A stretch of DNA of 64,000 bases. Origin: Paenibacillus sp. BIHB 4019 (GTDB lineage: Bacteria > Bacillota > Bacilli > Paenibacillales > Paenibacillaceae). Under the pieces are notes generated by a model. That model saw only the letters and a program-made list of their open reading frames with translations. It did not search any database and was not told the DNA's origin. The stretch covers positions 5,566,501 through 5,630,500 of the forward strand of contig NZ_CP016808.1 of the NCBI RefSeq assembly GCF_002741035.1, in the 5' to 3' direction. Below are positions 9,505-22,142 of the stretch, one piece after another (within the stretch, counting starts at the first letter, position 1; each line of letters opens with the position of its first letter). The translations under genes were made by a program, and so were the position numbers.

Positions 9505-11229
9505 ATGCAAACGAGACAAATACCAGATACGCTGACCCTTGCGGACAGAGCCGGACATGCGATGAATGCGATAGTTGGAATGGCAGACCGCGACTACAAC
9601 GATATCCCTTTTTTTGCTGCAAACCTGATGAAGGAGCCAGCTAATTTGACACATGGGGATTGGGACTATGGCTCATCTCATGGTCGAATGGTGGACGGGA
9701 TGATTTTGGCCCGCCATATGTCGGGGGAAACGTTTGGCAAGGAGACGGAGGAGAAATATCGTGCGAATCTGCTCTCTTTTTTCAAGGAGGATGGTCTTAG
9801 CTATCGCCAGACGAACCCGAATTTCAACTGGGAGCCGAATGCGAATCTAATCGATCAGCGTGCGGTCATTTTATCGCTGACGAGCTGGTTTATGGAGACG
9901 GGTGATTCGTTGGTGAAGGAGGCGGCAGATAACCATGTTGCGGCGCTTAAACGGATTGCGATTAAGGAGCGCGATGTGTGGTTTTATCCGGCGTCGGAAT
10001 ATAAGGAAGGCGGCTGGCCTTCGTCCAATGGTATCATGCTTCGTCTTGCGCCGGATCCGGCTGCCTTCTGCGGACGGCTCGTTATGCCGCTGCTGAAATA
10101 CCATGAGCTTACAGGCAATGCGGATGCGTTCGAGCTGTGCCAGTTTTTCACCGCGCTCATCGTGCAGCGCAGCGGCGTGTTTAACGCCGACGGCAGCTTT
10201 AACGATGCGCTCGCTTATCGCAGCGGACATTTTCATACGAGGCTCGGCACGCTTGATGCGTTGGCGCGGTTTGGCGTATTTACAGGGGATGCGGCGCTGC
10301 TCAGCTTTGTGGAAAAAAGCTACGCTTGGGCGGTTACCCAATGTACCGCCTTTGGCTGGACGCCGGGCGACATGAAGGAGCAGGCCTACGAGCATGAAAC
10401 ATGCTCGCTGGTCGATCTAATCGCCACGGGCATTACGCTCGCGCAAAGCGGCTATACCCGTTACTGGGGCGTGACCGAGCGTTATATTCGCAATCACCTT
10501 ACCGAATCGCAGCTGCTCGATATGGACTGGGTGAAGGAAACGGAAGACCGATCCGGCAACATTCCTGGACTTATTACGCATGAAAATATTGCAAAGCGGA
10601 CGCGGGGCGCTTTTGCCGGCTACTCGGCGCCGAATGATTTTTGCTGCAACGTCAACCATGGGCGGGGACATACGAATGATTTGCAAATTTGCTGCCTCGG
10701 CTCGGGCACGCGCGGGCTGTTCATGGGCTGGAGCAACACCGTTACTGAGAAAAAGGGTACGGTCAGCGTCAATTTCCTGCTCAATCGCAGCTCGGCATGG
10801 CTCGATGTCGACAGCTATTTGCCGCATGAAGGCAAGCTGGTGCTGCATATCCACCGCGATATTCCGCGCTTGCAGGTACGCATTCCCGAATGGGCGGGCT
10901 TCGCGAAGGTAGCCTTTACCCGCGAGCTGAACGGCAGCACGGAGCAGGGCAAAGGCAGCGAGCCGAGCCGCTGGGTGAATGAATGCTTCCTGCTGCTTGG
11001 CGCAGCATCCGCTGGAGAAACCATTACGATTACATTCCCGCTTTCGCGCCGCCAGACGGTTGAAACTGCAATCGGGCAAACGTTCATAACCCAGTGGCAA
11101 GGCGATGATGTCATTGGCATTTCTCCGGAAGGGGAGCATCATCCGTTCTACAGCGGCCGAGAGGTGCATGATAAAGCGCCGATGCGCGAAGCCAGCATGC
11201 GGCGAGTGGAGAACGAACTGGTCTGGTAG
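9505..11229 (+). CDS. Putative six-hairpin glycosidase (GH127/DUF1680-like)
   Basis: A 574-residue soluble protein without signal peptide. I do not recognise it with certainty. The pattern of alternating helical segments (THGDWDYGSSHGRMVDGM, YEHETCSLVDLIATGITLA), a cysteine pair in FCCNVNHGRGH, and a C-terminal beta-rich part ending in LQVRIPEWAGFAK resembles the DUF1680/GH127 beta-L-arabinofuranosidase superfamily, whose members have an ETC segment, a CC motif and an RIPxW motif. It follows the response regulator by 21 nt with a GGGGAGAG ribosome binding site, so it probably belongs to the transporter operon. It may be an intracellular exo-glycosidase acting on the imported oligosaccharide. 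The exact family and the catalytic residues are uncertain. Confidence 0.6.
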   Translation: MQTRQIPDTLTLADRAGHAMNAIVGMADRDYNDIPFFAANLMKEPANLTHGDWDYGSSHGRMVDGMILARHMSGETFGKETEEKYRANLLSFFKEDGLSYRQTNPNFNWEPNANLIDQRAVILSLTSWFMETGDSLVKEAADNHVAALKRIAIKERDVWFYPASEYKEGGWPSSNGIMLRLAPDPAAFCGRLVMPLLKYHELTGNADAFELCQFFTALIVQRSGVFNADGSFNDALAYRSGHFHTRLGTLDALARFGVFTGDAALLSFVEKSYAWAVTQCTAFGWTPGDMKEQAYEHETCSLVDLIATGITLAQSGYTRYWGVTERYIRNHLTESQLLDMDWVKETEDRSGNIPGLITHENIAKRTRGAFAGYSAPNDFCCNVNHGRGHTNDLQICCLGSGTRGLFMGWSNTVTEKKGTVSVNFLLNRSSAWLDVDSYLPHEGKLVLHIHRDIPRLQVRIPEWAGFAKVAFTRELNGSTEQGKGSEPSRWVNECFLLLGAASAGETITITFPLSRRQTVETAIGQTFITQWQGDDVIGISPEGEHHPFYSGREVHDKAPMREASMRRVENELVW

Positions 11230-11312
11230 CACAGCTAGTCTACTAGTCTGTCAATTCTATAGAGCAGGTTAAAGTACAGGTTCAATAATTGTTCGAATGG
11301 GAGGCTGGGAGT

Positions 11313-11981
11313 ATGACAACGGTAGTTGCGGTTTACACCGGACAAGGGCTTGCTGATCCGCTGAAGGCTGTGTTTCAGGAGGTGCTGCCGGGCGTGCGGC
11401 TGGTCAACATTATTGATGACAGCCTGATCGGCGATGTCGTCAAGGCGGGGCATATTCCAGCGGGAGTGAGCAAGCGGCTGACGCAATATTTTCAGCATGG
11501 GGAGGAGCTGGGGGCGGATATTATTCTGAATACCTGCTCCTCAGTTGGCGAAGTGGCTGATGCTGTGCGGGGACAGCTTGGCATTCCGCTCGTTAAAATC
11601 GATGAGGCGATGACGGCCAAGGCGGCGGCCGAATACGACGCAATTGCGGTGCTGGCCACGCTGCCTTCAACTCTGGAACCGACGATGCGATTTTTGGCAA
11701 AGCAGGCGGAGGCCATTGGGAAAGAGGTCTCCATCTTGAATGGTCTCGCAGTCGGAGCCTTCGATGCGCTGGTAGGAGGAAACCCGGCGGAGCATGACCG
11801 CATTTTGCTGGAGACGGCGCTTGCGGTTAGCGATAAAGCGGATGCCATCGTATTGGCCCAAGGATCAATGGCTCGGATGGAGGGAGCTATACGGGAGGCG
11901 ACAGGCAAGCCGGTGCTATCCAGCCCGCGGCTTGCTGCCGAGCAAATTAAAGAGATGCTGGCAGAGCGAGGGCTGCTTTAG
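11313..11981 (+). CDS. Asp/Glu/hydantoin racemase-like protein
   Basis: A 222-residue protein of the two-domain aspartate/glutamate racemase fold. Visible features are an N-terminal VAVYTGQGLADPLK strand-loop, the first active-site segment ILNTCSSVGE, and a C-terminal VLAQGSMARME segment. Two-base racemases carry a second catalytic cysteine in that C-terminal segment; here it is Gln/Gly/Ser. Loss of one of the two cysteines is known in relatives such as arylmalonate decarboxylase, so an isomerase, decarboxylase or hydrolase role is as likely as racemisation. The start ATG is 8 nt after GGGAGG; an in-frame TTG at 11289 lacks such a site. It directly precedes the RuBisCO-like gene, suggesting it acts on the same acid-sugar intermediate. 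Confidence 0.75.
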   Translation: MTTVVAVYTGQGLADPLKAVFQEVLPGVRLVNIIDDSLIGDVVKAGHIPAGVSKRLTQYFQHGEELGADIILNTCSSVGEVADAVRGQLGIPLVKIDEAMTAKAAAEYDAIAVLATLPSTLEPTMRFLAKQAEAIGKEVSILNGLAVGAFDALVGGNPAEHDRILLETALAVSDKADAIVLAQGSMARMEGAIREATGKPVLSSPRLAAEQIKEMLAERGLL

Positions 11982-12048
11982 CCGCAATGATTTTAGCAAT
12001 AACAGCTACAGCAAGGGACAAAGGCATATTTAGCGGGAGGGAAATAGC

Positions 12049-13308
12049 GTGGAACAAGAAAGAGTGACGGCTGTCTATTTGATAGAGACACCTTATACGC
12101 TGGAACGTGCTGCCGAGGTGATTGCGGGCGAGCAATCAACGGGCACCTTTACAGCGGTGCCAGGTGAGACGGATCAGCTGAAGGAGCGGCATGGGGCGCG
12201 AATTGAACAAATTGTCGAGCTTCCGCCTGTGCCTGCTCCGACGCTGCCGGGCTCCAAAACGCCGCTGGGTCATGACGGTCTTTATCGGCGCGGAGAGGTA
12301 ACGGTTTCCTTTCCGCTGCACAATTTTGGGCCGTCCATTCCGAATTTAATGTCTGCAATTGCCGGCAATTTGTTCGAGCTGCAGGAATTGTCCGGACTGA
12401 GGCTAGTCGATTTGGAGCTGCCGGAAGCATTCGCAGCAAGGTACCCCGGCCCGAAGTTTGGCATCGCGGGTACTCGTGAGCTAACCGGCGTGTATGACCG
12501 TCCGATTATGGGGACGATTGTCAAGCCGAGCATCGGGCTTCCCATGGCTGACCTCCAGCAGATGATTATGGACGTTTCGGCTGCGGGGCTTGATTTTATA
12601 AAGGATGATGAACTGAATGCTAATGGAACCTATGCTCCTCTTGCACAGCGGGTAAGTGCAGTCATGGATGCCGTCAACCGGGCGGCTGATGCAACAGGCA
12701 AAAAAATCATGTACGCCTTCAATATTACCGGTGATATCGATGAAATGGAGCGTGGGCATGAACTGGTCGTCAAGGCAGGCGGCAACTGTGTCATGGTCAG
12801 CATAATGAGCGTCGGATTGGCGGGGCTTGCCCACTTGAGCAAATACAGCGAGGTGCCGATTCACGGCCATCGCAATCAGTGGGGCATGATGACGCGCTGC
12901 CCGCTGCTGGGCTTCGCTTTTCCAGCTTATCAGAAGCTGTGCCGTCTGGCAGGAGCCGACCATCTGCATGTGAACGGTCTGGACAGCAAATTTTATGAAA
13001 GCAACAGCTCGGTTGTCAGCTCCATTCGCGCTTGTTTGAAGCCCATGTATGGCGGCTATGGGACGATGCCTGTCGTATCCTCGGCACAATGGGCAGGGAC
13101 TGCTCCGGCTACTTATGAAGCAACAGGGACGGTAGATGTGATGCATTTGGCTGGCGGCGGCATTTTGGCCCATCCGGGAGGGGCGGCGGCTGGCTTTGCA
13201 AGCATGAAGCAGGGCTGGGAAGCTGCTGTTCAAGGCATTCCGCTCGCGGAGTATGCAAGTCGGCATCCGGAGCTGCAGCAGGCTATAGCAAAATACGGAA
13301 AGGGCTGA
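12049..13308 (+). CDS. RuBisCO-like protein (form IV), acid-sugar pathway type
   Basis: A 419-residue large-subunit-type RuBisCO homologue. Active-site counterparts retained: K159 in TIVKPSIGL (RuBisCO K175), the carbamylation motif FIKDDE with K185/D187/E188 (K201/D203/E204), H274-R275 in IHGHR (H294-R295), H307 (H327) and K314 in LDSKF (loop-6 K334). The second lysine of the KPK motif is serine. The gene starts at GTG after GGGAGG and lies between a racemase-like protein and a DUF1537 kinase. In characterised D-apionate pathways a DUF1537 kinase makes 3-oxo-isoapionate 4-phosphate and RuBisCO-like proteins (OiaX/OiaT) decarboxylate or cleave it. That is the favoured role; MtnW of methionine salvage is unlikely because no mtn genes are nearby. 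Confidence 0.9.
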   Translation: MEQERVTAVYLIETPYTLERAAEVIAGEQSTGTFTAVPGETDQLKERHGARIEQIVELPPVPAPTLPGSKTPLGHDGLYRRGEVTVSFPLHNFGPSIPNLMSAIAGNLFELQELSGLRLVDLELPEAFAARYPGPKFGIAGTRELTGVYDRPIMGTIVKPSIGLPMADLQQMIMDVSAAGLDFIKDDELNANGTYAPLAQRVSAVMDAVNRAADATGKKIMYAFNITGDIDEMERGHELVVKAGGNCVMVSIMSVGLAGLAHLSKYSEVPIHGHRNQWGMMTRCPLLGFAFPAYQKLCRLAGADHLHVNGLDSKFYESNSSVVSSIRACLKPMYGGYGTMPVVSSAQWAGTAPATYEATGTVDVMHLAGGGILAHPGGAAAGFASMKQGWEAAVQGIPLAEYASRHPELQQAIAKYGKG

Positions 13309-13314
13309 GCGGGG

Positions 13315-18100
<4,786 letters not shown>

Positions 18101-18107
18101 GGGAAAG

Positions 18108-18138
18108 GCCGATCCGGTAGCCGGATCGGCTTTTTTTT
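18108..18138 (+). terminator. Strong terminator closing the glycan locus
   Basis: Perfect 10-bp stem GCCGATCCGG / CCGGATCGGC with a 3-nt loop, followed by eight T. It ends the transcript carrying the GH2 gene. Confidence 0.95.
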
Positions 18139-18165
18139 GCCATTCGATGCCCTTTATGCAATTTG

Positions 18166-18185
18166 GTTCACATTCAGTTCATAAA
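18166..18185 (+). promoter_or_regulatory. HssR-box-like direct repeat before exporter genes
   Basis: GTTCACATT and GTTCATAAA lie 11 bp apart, separated by CA. This matches the layout and most bases of the HssR box known from Staphylococcus (GTTCATATT, two bases, GTTCATATT). A -10-like TATAAA stands at 18204-18209, placing the repeat over the -35 region as expected for activation by an OmpR-family regulator. The regulator encoded at 20150 has an HssR-like DNA-binding domain. Confidence 0.6.
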
Positions 18186-18231
18186 CGAGGATTAACATCC
18201 ATCTATAAACCGTTACAGGGAGGCACTACTA

Positions 18232-19269
18232 ATGACAGTAAATGATCGATACAAAGAAGAGCTATGGAAAAATAGCGGGGAGTGGGCGGTTGAAGCACGT
18301 GGGCTTGTGAAGACATTCGGCAATAACCGCGCAGTGGATGGCGTAGATTTGAACGTGCGGGCCGGAACCATCTATGGTGTGCTTGGCCCGAATGGAGCAG
18401 GCAAAACAACGACCATCAGAATGCTGGCTACGCTATTGCGCCCCGATGCTGGCTCGGCACGCATTTTCGGGTACGATGCAGCGAAGGACCCGCAAATCGT
18501 GCGGCAATTGATCGGGGTGACAGGCCAATACGCCTCCGTCGACGAAGCGCTCAGCGCTACGGAAAATTTGGTCATCTTTTCCCGGCTGCTAGGTCTTGGG
18601 CGGGCAGAGGCGCGGCATAGGACGGAGGAGCTGTTGGAGGAATTCGGGCTGACGGAAGCCGCAAAACGTCCACTAAAGCATTTTTCCGGGGGCATGCGGC
18701 GCCGATTGGATTTGGCAGCCAGCCTCATCGCACAGCCGCCGCTTATTTTTCTCGATGAACCGACGACAGGACTTGATCCGCGTACACGTACGCAAATGTG
18801 GGATACGATCCGCCGGCTGGTGAAAACCGGTTCAACGGTGCTGTTAACGACGCAATACCTGGATGAGGCTGATCAGCTGGCTGACCGAATTGCGGTCATT
18901 GATCGCGGTCAGGTCGTTGCCGAAGGGACGGTCGATGAGCTCAAAACATCAGTCGGCACCTCCTCGCTGCAGCTAAAACTCCAAAATCCGCAGGACATCG
19001 CGGCTACTCGCCAAATGGTGGAACGAGTGTTTAGGGTCGAGTCTGTTGTATCAGCGGAAAATGCAAAAATTACGGCGCCGCTGGCGGATGTCGACAAAGT
19101 TACCGACCTGCTTGTAGCACTTCGGGACGCGGGCATTTATTTGGCGGAGATGAGCGTACAGAAGCCTACACTAGACGAGGTATTTTTGACCATTACAGGC
19201 CATGGCGTGAAAGATAGCCTTTCATCGCCATCCGATCAATCAAATAAAAAAGAGGGGGCAGCCGTATGA
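18232..19269 (+). CDS. ABC exporter ATP-binding protein, DrrA type
   Basis: Cytoplasmic ATPase of a two-component exporter, 345 residues. Walker A is GPNGAGKTTT, the Q-loop lies in VTGQYASVDE, the signature is HFSGGMRRR, Walker B is PLIFLDEPTTGLDP, and the C-terminus has the extra DrrA-type domain (MSVQKPTLDEVFLTITG). The start ATG follows AGGGAGG. Its stop overlaps the permease start (ATGA). The following two-component system suggests that the exporter is induced by a toxic compound such as heme, a bacteriocin or a drug. A direct repeat at 18166 is the probable control site. Confidence 0.93.
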   Translation: MTVNDRYKEELWKNSGEWAVEARGLVKTFGNNRAVDGVDLNVRAGTIYGVLGPNGAGKTTTIRMLATLLRPDAGSARIFGYDAAKDPQIVRQLIGVTGQYASVDEALSATENLVIFSRLLGLGRAEARHRTEELLEEFGLTEAAKRPLKHFSGGMRRRLDLAASLIAQPPLIFLDEPTTGLDPRTRTQMWDTIRRLVKTGSTVLLTTQYLDEADQLADRIAVIDRGQVVAEGTVDELKTSVGTSSLQLKLQNPQDIAATRQMVERVFRVESVVSAENAKITAPLADVDKVTDLLVALRDAGIYLAEMSVQKPTLDEVFLTITGHGVKDSLSSPSDQSNKKEGAAV

Positions 19270-20081
19270 AAAGCGCGTCCATCCAAACACGTCATACTCG
19301 CCAGTTGAAGAAACATACAAGCTTGGGACAATCGATCCGCAACTCGCTCACGATGGCCTACCGGGGATTATTAAAAATCAGGCGCACACCGGAGCAATTA
19401 TTTGACGTTACGCTTCAGCCCATTATTTTCACATTGATGTTTGCTTATATTTTTGGCGGTGCCATCTCAGGAAATGTCGTTGATTATTTGCCGGTTATCA
19501 TTCCTGGTATTTTGGTGCAAACCGTAATTACGACGTCGATTGTCACGGGTGTTCAGCTGCGGGAAGATATGGATAAAGGCGTATTTGACCGCTTCAAGTC
19601 CCTTCCGATTGCCCGAATTGCTCCACTTGCGGGAGCTCTGCTGGCCGATACGGTTCGTTATACGATTGCGACTGCATTAACCTTTTCCATGGGCTATATT
19701 TTGGGATATCAACCTGATGGCGGCTTAGGATTCGTCGTTATTGCGGCCCTTCTTGTCATCATATGCGCTTGGGCGATTAGCTGGATCTTTGCTTTTTTTG
19801 GCGTCATTTCCCGTACTGCATCCAGCGTTCAGGGGATCTCGATGATTGTGTTGTTTCCGCTCACCTTTGTGTCCAACGCTTTTGTGCCGGTTGAGACCAT
19901 GCCAGGCTGGCTCCAGTGGTTTTCAAGCATCAATCCGGTTTCCCATTTGGTGAGTGCGGTACGGGAGCTTGCCAACAACGGTGCAATTGGCGCAGATTTT
20001 GTATTTTCGCTAGTCGGCGCAGCCGTCATTGTCGCGATCTTTGCTCCACTGACGGTAAGTGCTTATATGCGCCGGACCTAG
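19266..20081 (+). CDS. ABC exporter permease, DrrB type (ABC-2)
   Basis: Membrane half of the exporter, 271 residues with six predicted helices and a cytoplasmic N-terminus (RKIRRTPEQLFDVTLQPIIF region). Typical DrrB features are the helix pair around FALTFVSNAFVP-like LFPLTFVSNAFVPVETMP and the segment INPVSHLVSAVREL near the C-terminus. It overlaps the ATPase gene by 4 nt. Transported substrate unknown; the DrrAB family includes daunorubicin and other drug or lipid exporters. Confidence 0.9.
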   Translation: MKSASIQTRHTRQLKKHTSLGQSIRNSLTMAYRGLLKIRRTPEQLFDVTLQPIIFTLMFAYIFGGAISGNVVDYLPVIIPGILVQTVITTSIVTGVQLREDMDKGVFDRFKSLPIARIAPLAGALLADTVRYTIATALTFSMGYILGYQPDGGLGFVVIAALLVIICAWAISWIFAFFGVISRTASSVQGISMIVLFPLTFVSNAFVPVETMPGWLQWFSSINPVSHLVSAVRELANNGAIGADFVFSLVGAAVIVAIFAPLTVSAYMRRT

Positions 20082-20149
20082 AGGCTAAGGCGTCCAGGTT
20101 TACGGAATTCGTGAAAGGTTGATAAAATAGGATAAAGGCGGTGAACGGG

Positions 20150-20824
20150 ATGACCCGAATATTAGTCGTTGATGATGATCCGCATATCCGAGAATTAATT
20201 GGTCATTTTTTGCGGCAGGAAGGCTTTGAGGTCGCTCATGCCGTAGATGGCCTGGATGCGCTGCGGATGCTTGCCGAGGTAAAGGCGGATATGGTGATCC
20301 TGGATATTATGATGCCAGGCATGGACGGGTGGGAGCTGTGCCGCAAGCTGCGGGAGCAGACGGACCTGCCGCTGCTGATGCTGACGGCCAAAGGCGAAGC
20401 GTCTCAGATCGTAAAGGGCTTTACGCTAGGAACAGACGACTATCTGGTGAAGCCATTTGATCCATCCGTGCTTGTCGCCCGCGTGAAGTCTTTATTCAGG
20501 CGATACCGGATTCAATCCTCGCAAGCGGTCATAATAGGCAATGTGACGCTGCGCCGCGATACGTTCGAGTGCCGCGTTGGGGAACAAGATTTAACCTTGC
20601 CGCTTAAAGAGTTCGAGCTGCTGTTTAAGCTCGCCAGCTATCCCCGCAAGACGTTCACGCGCGATCAGCTGATTGAGCAGATTTGGGGCTTCGATTATGA
20701 GGGCGACGAGAGGACCGTCGATGTGCATGTAAAACGGCTGAGGGAGCGGTTTCCAGAGGAGCAGCATGGCTTTCGCATCAGCACGATCCGGGGATTAGGC
20801 TACCGGCTGGAGGTGCAGGCGTGA
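20150..20824 (+). CDS. Response regulator, OmpR/PhoB family (HssR-like)
   Basis: A 224-residue regulator with a receiver domain (DDD near residues 8-10, D52 in MVILDIMMPGMDG, K in YLVKPF) and a winged-helix effector domain ending in TIRGLGYRLE. The effector segment IWGFDYEGDERTVDVHVKRL is very close to that recalled for the heme-response regulator HssR (IWGYDYEGDERTVDVHIKRL). The ATG at 20150 is preferred because the site AAGGCGG at 20135-20141 lies 8 nt upstream and overlaps the alternative GTG at 20141. The stop overlaps the kinase GTG. It probably controls the exporter operon through the repeat at 18166. Confidence 0.9.
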   Translation: MTRILVVDDDPHIRELIGHFLRQEGFEVAHAVDGLDALRMLAEVKADMVILDIMMPGMDGWELCRKLREQTDLPLLMLTAKGEASQIVKGFTLGTDDYLVKPFDPSVLVARVKSLFRRYRIQSSQAVIIGNVTLRRDTFECRVGEQDLTLPLKEFELLFKLASYPRKTFTRDQLIEQIWGFDYEGDERTVDVHVKRLRERFPEEQHGFRISTIRGLGYRLEVQA

Positions 20825-21903
20825 ACCAGAAGCCGAGCCTCCTCCATCTGGCGATGAATTTTACGATTGCCCTGTCGGCATTGCTCGCCTGCTGGATCAT
20901 TTCTTTTTATATTACAAAGTCCGTTTTTTCGGCAGTGGCATGGGCCCCGCATGACTTGCTAAATTTTCTCATAAATGCGGTGCTCGGTTTTTGTATCTTT
21001 GGGGTGGGCATCGCCATTGTAGGCAAGTTTTTTCGGCAGAGGGAGCATTACTTTCTGGACGACATGCTTGAAGCGTTAAAACGTATTTCACAAGGCGACT
21101 TTCGCGTCAATTTGGAGTGGGAATTCGGCAGAAACAATGAACAGCAGCAGCATCCCTATGTGCAGCTTATTGACAGCATCAATAGCATGGCAGCCAATTT
21201 GAAGGAGATGGAGGAGCTTCGGCAGGAGTTCATCTCGAACGTATCGCATGAAATCGGCTCGCCGCTTACATCGATCAGCGGATTTGCCAAGGCGCTGAAG
21301 AATGATAAGCTGGATGTAGAGCAGCGGCAGCGGTATTTGACCATAATCGAAACGGAATGCTTCCGTTTATCGAAGCTTAGCGATAATCTGCTGAAGCTGG
21401 CCGTTCTGGATTCGGAGAGGCAACCGTTCCATCCGACCACTTATCGGCTGGATAAGCAGCTTGTATCGCTTATTCTCGCTTGTGAGCCGCAGTGGGAGGA
21501 GAAGAAAATCGAGATGAGCGTGGAAGCAGACGAACTGGAGATCAGCGCGGACGAGGACCTGATGAGTCAAGTTTGGCTGAACCTCATTCATAATGGCATT
21601 AAGTTTACGCCTGAAAGCGGGAAAATAACGATTTCCCTCTCGCGTACCGCGGAGCACGCGGTCGTCTGCATCGCAGATACGGGGCCGGGAATTGACGAGC
21701 AGGATTACACGCGTATTTTCGAACGTTTTTATAAAGCGGATAAATCACGTGTCCGTGCCGTAGGAGGCAGCGGCCTCGGGCTGTCCATTGCCCATAAAAT
21801 TATGGAGCTCCATCGCGGCTCAATAGCTGTGCGCAGCAGGCTGGGAGAAGGGGCTGAATTTACCGTTTCTTTGCCACTGCCATTAGATCGTGTTAAAGCT
21901 TAA
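20821..21903 (+). CDS. Sensor histidine kinase with short membrane sensor
   Basis: Partner of the regulator before it, which it overlaps by 4 nt (GTGA). The 360-residue protein has two membrane helices (about residues 10-32 and 50-70) with only a short loop between them, unlike staphylococcal HssS, which has a large external domain. A HAMP-like linker, the phosphorylation site NVSHEIGSPLTS with H143, and the ATPase boxes LNLIHNGIKFTPE and GGSGLGLSIAHKIMELH follow. The usual HE-(I/L)-(R/K)-(T/S)-P box carries Gly where Arg/Lys is normal. The small sensor suggests detection within or at the membrane, perhaps through the exporter. Confidence 0.9.
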   Translation: MNQKPSLLHLAMNFTIALSALLACWIISFYITKSVFSAVAWAPHDLLNFLINAVLGFCIFGVGIAIVGKFFRQREHYFLDDMLEALKRISQGDFRVNLEWEFGRNNEQQQHPYVQLIDSINSMAANLKEMEELRQEFISNVSHEIGSPLTSISGFAKALKNDKLDVEQRQRYLTIIETECFRLSKLSDNLLKLAVLDSERQPFHPTTYRLDKQLVSLILACEPQWEEKKIEMSVEADELEISADEDLMSQVWLNLIHNGIKFTPESGKITISLSRTAEHAVVCIADTGPGIDEQDYTRIFERFYKADKSRVRAVGGSGLGLSIAHKIMELHRGSIAVRSRLGEGAEFTVSLPLPLDRVKA

Positions 21904-21964
21904 ATGAATAGGGTAAAAAGAAGCGAATTTCATAAAAAAAGTAGAATCGCCACCCTGATTGGCC

Positions 21965-22082
21965 TATAATATGGATATGATGCCATTTTGCTAAGGATAA
22001 CGAAATGGCAGAGAGTGTTGAATAGCTGGTCATGGCGTTTAAACAATAGCCGGATTGCCCTTGGATGTTATGGGTAATCCGG
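21965..22082 (+). promoter_or_regulatory. Promoter -10 box and structured 5' leader
   Basis: TATAAT at 21965-21970 has no clear -35. Immediately downstream are two hairpins: TGCCATTT / AAATGGCA (21981-21988 with 22003-22010, perfect 8 bp) and CCGGATTGCCC / GGGTAATCCGG (22050-22060 with 22072-22082, one G-T type mismatch). The second lacks a T tract. Together they give a leader of about 165 nt before the beta-propeller gene. It does not match a riboswitch class I can recognise. Confidence 0.4.
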
Positions 22083-22142
22083 TCATTTATGTTGAAAAAG
22101 TGTCAATCCTATTTAAAAATAGAAAGAATGGGGCGTTGCTAG

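Noticed and set aside
10417..11232. 271-codon - strand frame opposite the six-hairpin glycosidase gene
   Set aside because: Antisense shadow without ribosome binding site or conserved motif.
12481..13266. 261-codon - strand frame opposite the RuBisCO-like gene
   Set aside because: Antisense shadow; the + strand protein has full family motifs.
12049..13308. MtnW (methionine-salvage enolase) assignment for the RuBisCO-like protein
   Set aside because: No methionine-salvage genes are nearby, while a DUF1537 kinase directly follows; the acid-sugar role fits better.
21975..22082. Cyclic-di-GMP (GEMM) riboswitch before the beta-propeller gene
   Set aside because: AGCCGGATTGCC resembles the 3' end of the class, but the GCAAACC and GACGCAAAG cores are missing.
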